Source: an uncultured Bacilli bacterium (GTDB lineage Bacteria; Bacillota_I; Bacilli_A; RF39; UBA660). Taken from it: a stretch of 7,414 nt of DNA. The translations under genes and the position numbers were made by a program. Shown here in pieces: positions 5,621-7,414 of this stretch; position 1 is the stretch's first letter; every line of letters begins with the position of its first letter. Below the pieces are notes generated by a model. The model was not told the origin of the DNA. It did no database searches and was given only the letters and a program-made list of their open reading frames with translations. The DNA lies in assembly GCA_910577075.1 (NCBI GenBank), contig CAJTKV010000051.1, positions 4,140 through 11,553 of the forward strand, given 5' to 3'.

Positions 5621-7414
5621 ATGAAAAAAATTTTATTAAGTGTATTTCTATTTTTAGGTATTTTAACTTTAAATGTTGATGCCTTAACTTTTGAAAATTA
5701 TGAATATGAATTAAGAAGTGATGGCGATGTCAAAATTACTTCTTATAAAGGAACTGATAAAGTAGTTGAAGTACCAGAACAAATTGATGGTAAAAAAGTC
5801 GTTGAATTGGCTAGTAAAACATTCAACTACTCACAAGTAAGTGAAGTTACTTTGCCAGGTTCAGTAAAAAATATACCTAGATATCTTTTTTATAATTGTT
5901 CCTCTTTAAGGACGGTTGTAATAAGTGAGGGAACTGAAGTAATTGAGGATGGCTTTACATCAGGCTATTATTTAAATGATTTATATATTCCAGCCAGTGT
6001 TAAGAAGATTGAATCCAATCCTGCAGAATTTTCCTCAAGTGATTTTAAATATCACTTATCACCTAACAGCCCATATTTTGTTATAAATGATGATATTTTG
6101 TATACTAAAGATATGAAGACTTTAGTATCATATCCTAGATATAAAGAGCAAGATAGTTTTGTCGTACCAAATACAGTAGAAAATATTGGCAAAAAAGCCT
6201 TCTATAATAATGAAACTTTAAAGAAATTGGTAATTCCTAAAAATGTTAAAACATTGGGAAATTATTCTATTTCTTATCTAAAAAAACTAGAGTATCTAGA
6301 AATAGGTACAAGCATGGATAAATGGAAATCTTACGTTGTGGAAAGCAATCATAATTTAAAGGAAATGGTGTTTAGTGGAAAAATAGAAGTGTTTCCAAGT
6401 CAATCACTTTCAGATTTGAGAGTTATTGAAAAGATAACTTTGCCAAGTTCTGTAGTAGAAATCAATGGTTATTGGTTAAATGGTTGTAATAAAAACGTTT
6501 CAGTTAATTATCCTAAGGGTTTAACTACAATAGAAGATGGAACGATGATTCTTACATATGATTATACATTAAAGGAAGGCACTTTTGATTATGATGAAGC
6601 TAAGAAAGTGCTAAACTTAGTCAATCAAGAGCGCAAGAAAGTGGGCTTGGGTGCTTTAAAAATTGATGCGGAATTGATGGAAGCAGCTATGGTTAGAGCA
6701 AGAGAAACAGCAGTATTTTTTTCTCATAGCAGACCAATTGGTTATGATTGCTTTTCTATAAGTGAAAAAGCTAGTAGAGAAAATATAGCTACAGGAACAC
6801 ATACAGTTTACGGTGCTAAAGAAGCGATGAATGCTTGGATGAATTCATCAGGCCATAAAGCTAATATTTTAGCTAGTGATAATAAATCTATAGGTATTGG
6901 TTACTACTATCATAATGGAACACATTTTTGGGTGCAATTATTCTCGCGCCAAGAAAGTGCTTCGACAAATGTAAAATCAGGTAAAATTAAAGATACGAAT
7001 TTAAAAGTCAAAGTTGGATATGTAAATGATACAGCCGTATATTTAGAGTATCCTTCGAAGAACTTTAAAAACAATAAAATATCAATTGATAGAGGAGAAA
7101 GCGTTCTACCAATCAGTTATGGCGCTTCAAATTGGGGGTGGTATTATGTATCTTTTGAAGTAAAACCAAATTCGATTACCTATAAGAGTTTGAATCCTGA
7201 CATATTTACTGTAGACAGTGTAGGTAAGATAACTGGATTAAAGGCCGGAAAGGGAAAACTCCAAATATCTTTGGGAAATTATAAGGGAACTTATGATGTA
7301 ACAGTAAATAACACAACACATATAGCAAGTGTTAAGATCAATCAGAAATCATTAAATGTGATGGTTGGTAAGACAAGTAAATTAACAGCAACTATTAATC
7401 CAGGTAATACAACA
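5621..7414 (+). CDS. Secreted multidomain protein: signal peptide, BspA-type LRRs, CAP/SCP domain, BIG2-like Ig domains (3' end outside window)
   Basis: The frame is open for 598 codons to the window edge. MKKILLSVFLFLGILTLNVDA is a signal peptide, with likely cleavage after A21 (V-D-A). Residues about 30-315 contain BspA/LRR_5-type repeats: strands such as VSEVTLPGSVKNIP, VENIGKKAFYNNETLKKLVIP and IEKITLPSSVVEI with I-x-x-x-A/L-F-Y-N/C-spaced turns. Residues about 325-445 form a CAP (SCP/PR1) domain with its conserved residues: H369 in FSHSRP, E387 in RENIA, H412 in SGHKANIL and W437 in FWVQLFS. A BIG2-like Ig domain ends near 563 (SLNPDIFTVDSVGKITGLKAGKGKL), and another starts near 567 (ASVKINQKSLNVMVGKTSKLTATINP). 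LRR_5 and BIG2 modules are typical of surface or adhesive proteins; bacterial CAP domains have varied, often undefined roles. How it is anchored cannot be seen because the C-terminus is missing. The promoter at 5566 and AAAGGAG support the start. Confidence 0.93.
   Translation, partial: MKKILLSVFLFLGILTLNVDALTFENYEYELRSDGDVKITSYKGTDKVVEVPEQIDGKKVVELASKTFNYSQVSEVTLPGSVKNIPRYLFYNCSSLRTVVISEGTEVIEDGFTSGYYLNDLYIPASVKKIESNPAEFSSSDFKYHLSPNSPYFVINDDILYTKDMKTLVSYPRYKEQDSFVVPNTVENIGKKAFYNNETLKKLVIPKNVKTLGNYSISYLKKLEYLEIGTSMDKWKSYVVESNHNLKEMVFSGKIEVFPSQSLSDLRVIEKITLPSSVVEINGYWLNGCNKNVSVNYPKGLTTIEDGTMILTYDYTLKEGTFDYDEAKKVLNLVNQERKKVGLGALKIDAELMEAAMVRARETAVFFSHSRPIGYDCFSISEKASRENIATGTHTVYGAKEAMNAWMNSSGHKANILASDNKSIGIGYYYHNGTHFWVQLFSRQESASTNVKSGKIKDTNLKVKVGYVNDTAVYLEYPSKNFKNNKISIDRGESVLPISYGASNWGWYYVSFEVKPNSITYKSLNPDIFTVDSVGKITGLKAGKGKLQISLGNYKGTYDVTVNNTTHIASVKINQKSLNVMVGKTSKLTATINPGNTT

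Overview
The window is visibly AT-rich, with closely packed genes all on the + strand, short leaders carrying AAAGGAG-type ribosome binding sites, and consensus-like sigma-A promoters. A UPF0154 (YneF-type) protein, a four-cysteine L32, a HelD-type helicase and an elongator tRNA-Met resembling the Bacillus one point to a low-GC Bacilli/Mycoplasmatota-type bacterium, possibly an uncultured gut lineage such as RF39 (inference). Genuine genes end in TAA or TAG and contain no in-frame TGA, so the standard bacterial code fits.

Layout: (1) 1-964 holds the end of a larger gene and an overlapping gene for a two-helix membrane protein with coiled coils; neither family is recognised. (2) 1048-3034 holds a HelD-like superfamily 1 helicase gene, the RNA polymerase recycling factor. 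Its last motif (motif VI) is displaced into another frame, so the gene appears damaged at its 3' end. (3) 3042-3973 is a compact housekeeping operon with its own promoter and terminator: yneF (UPF0154), yceD/DUF177 and rpmF (L32). YceD and L32 link it to the large ribosomal subunit. (4) 3975-5299 is a two-gene unit encoding an unrecognised 118-residue protein and a single-pass membrane protein with Ig-like extracellular domains. (5) 5310-5467 is a stand-alone tRNA-Met(CAU) unit with its own promoter and terminator. (6) From 5566 a strong promoter drives a large secreted protein (signal peptide, BspA-type leucine-rich repeats, CAP/SCP domain, BIG2-type Ig domains) that runs off the right edge.

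Most of the window is ordinary core-genome content. The points worth a second look are the broken helD 3' end, the LRR-CAP-BIG2 surface protein, the near-identical promoters of the tRNA and that protein, an 11-bp tandem repeat just behind the tRNA, and the unrecognised genes. I see no CRISPR array, insertion sequence or clear new multi-gene system.
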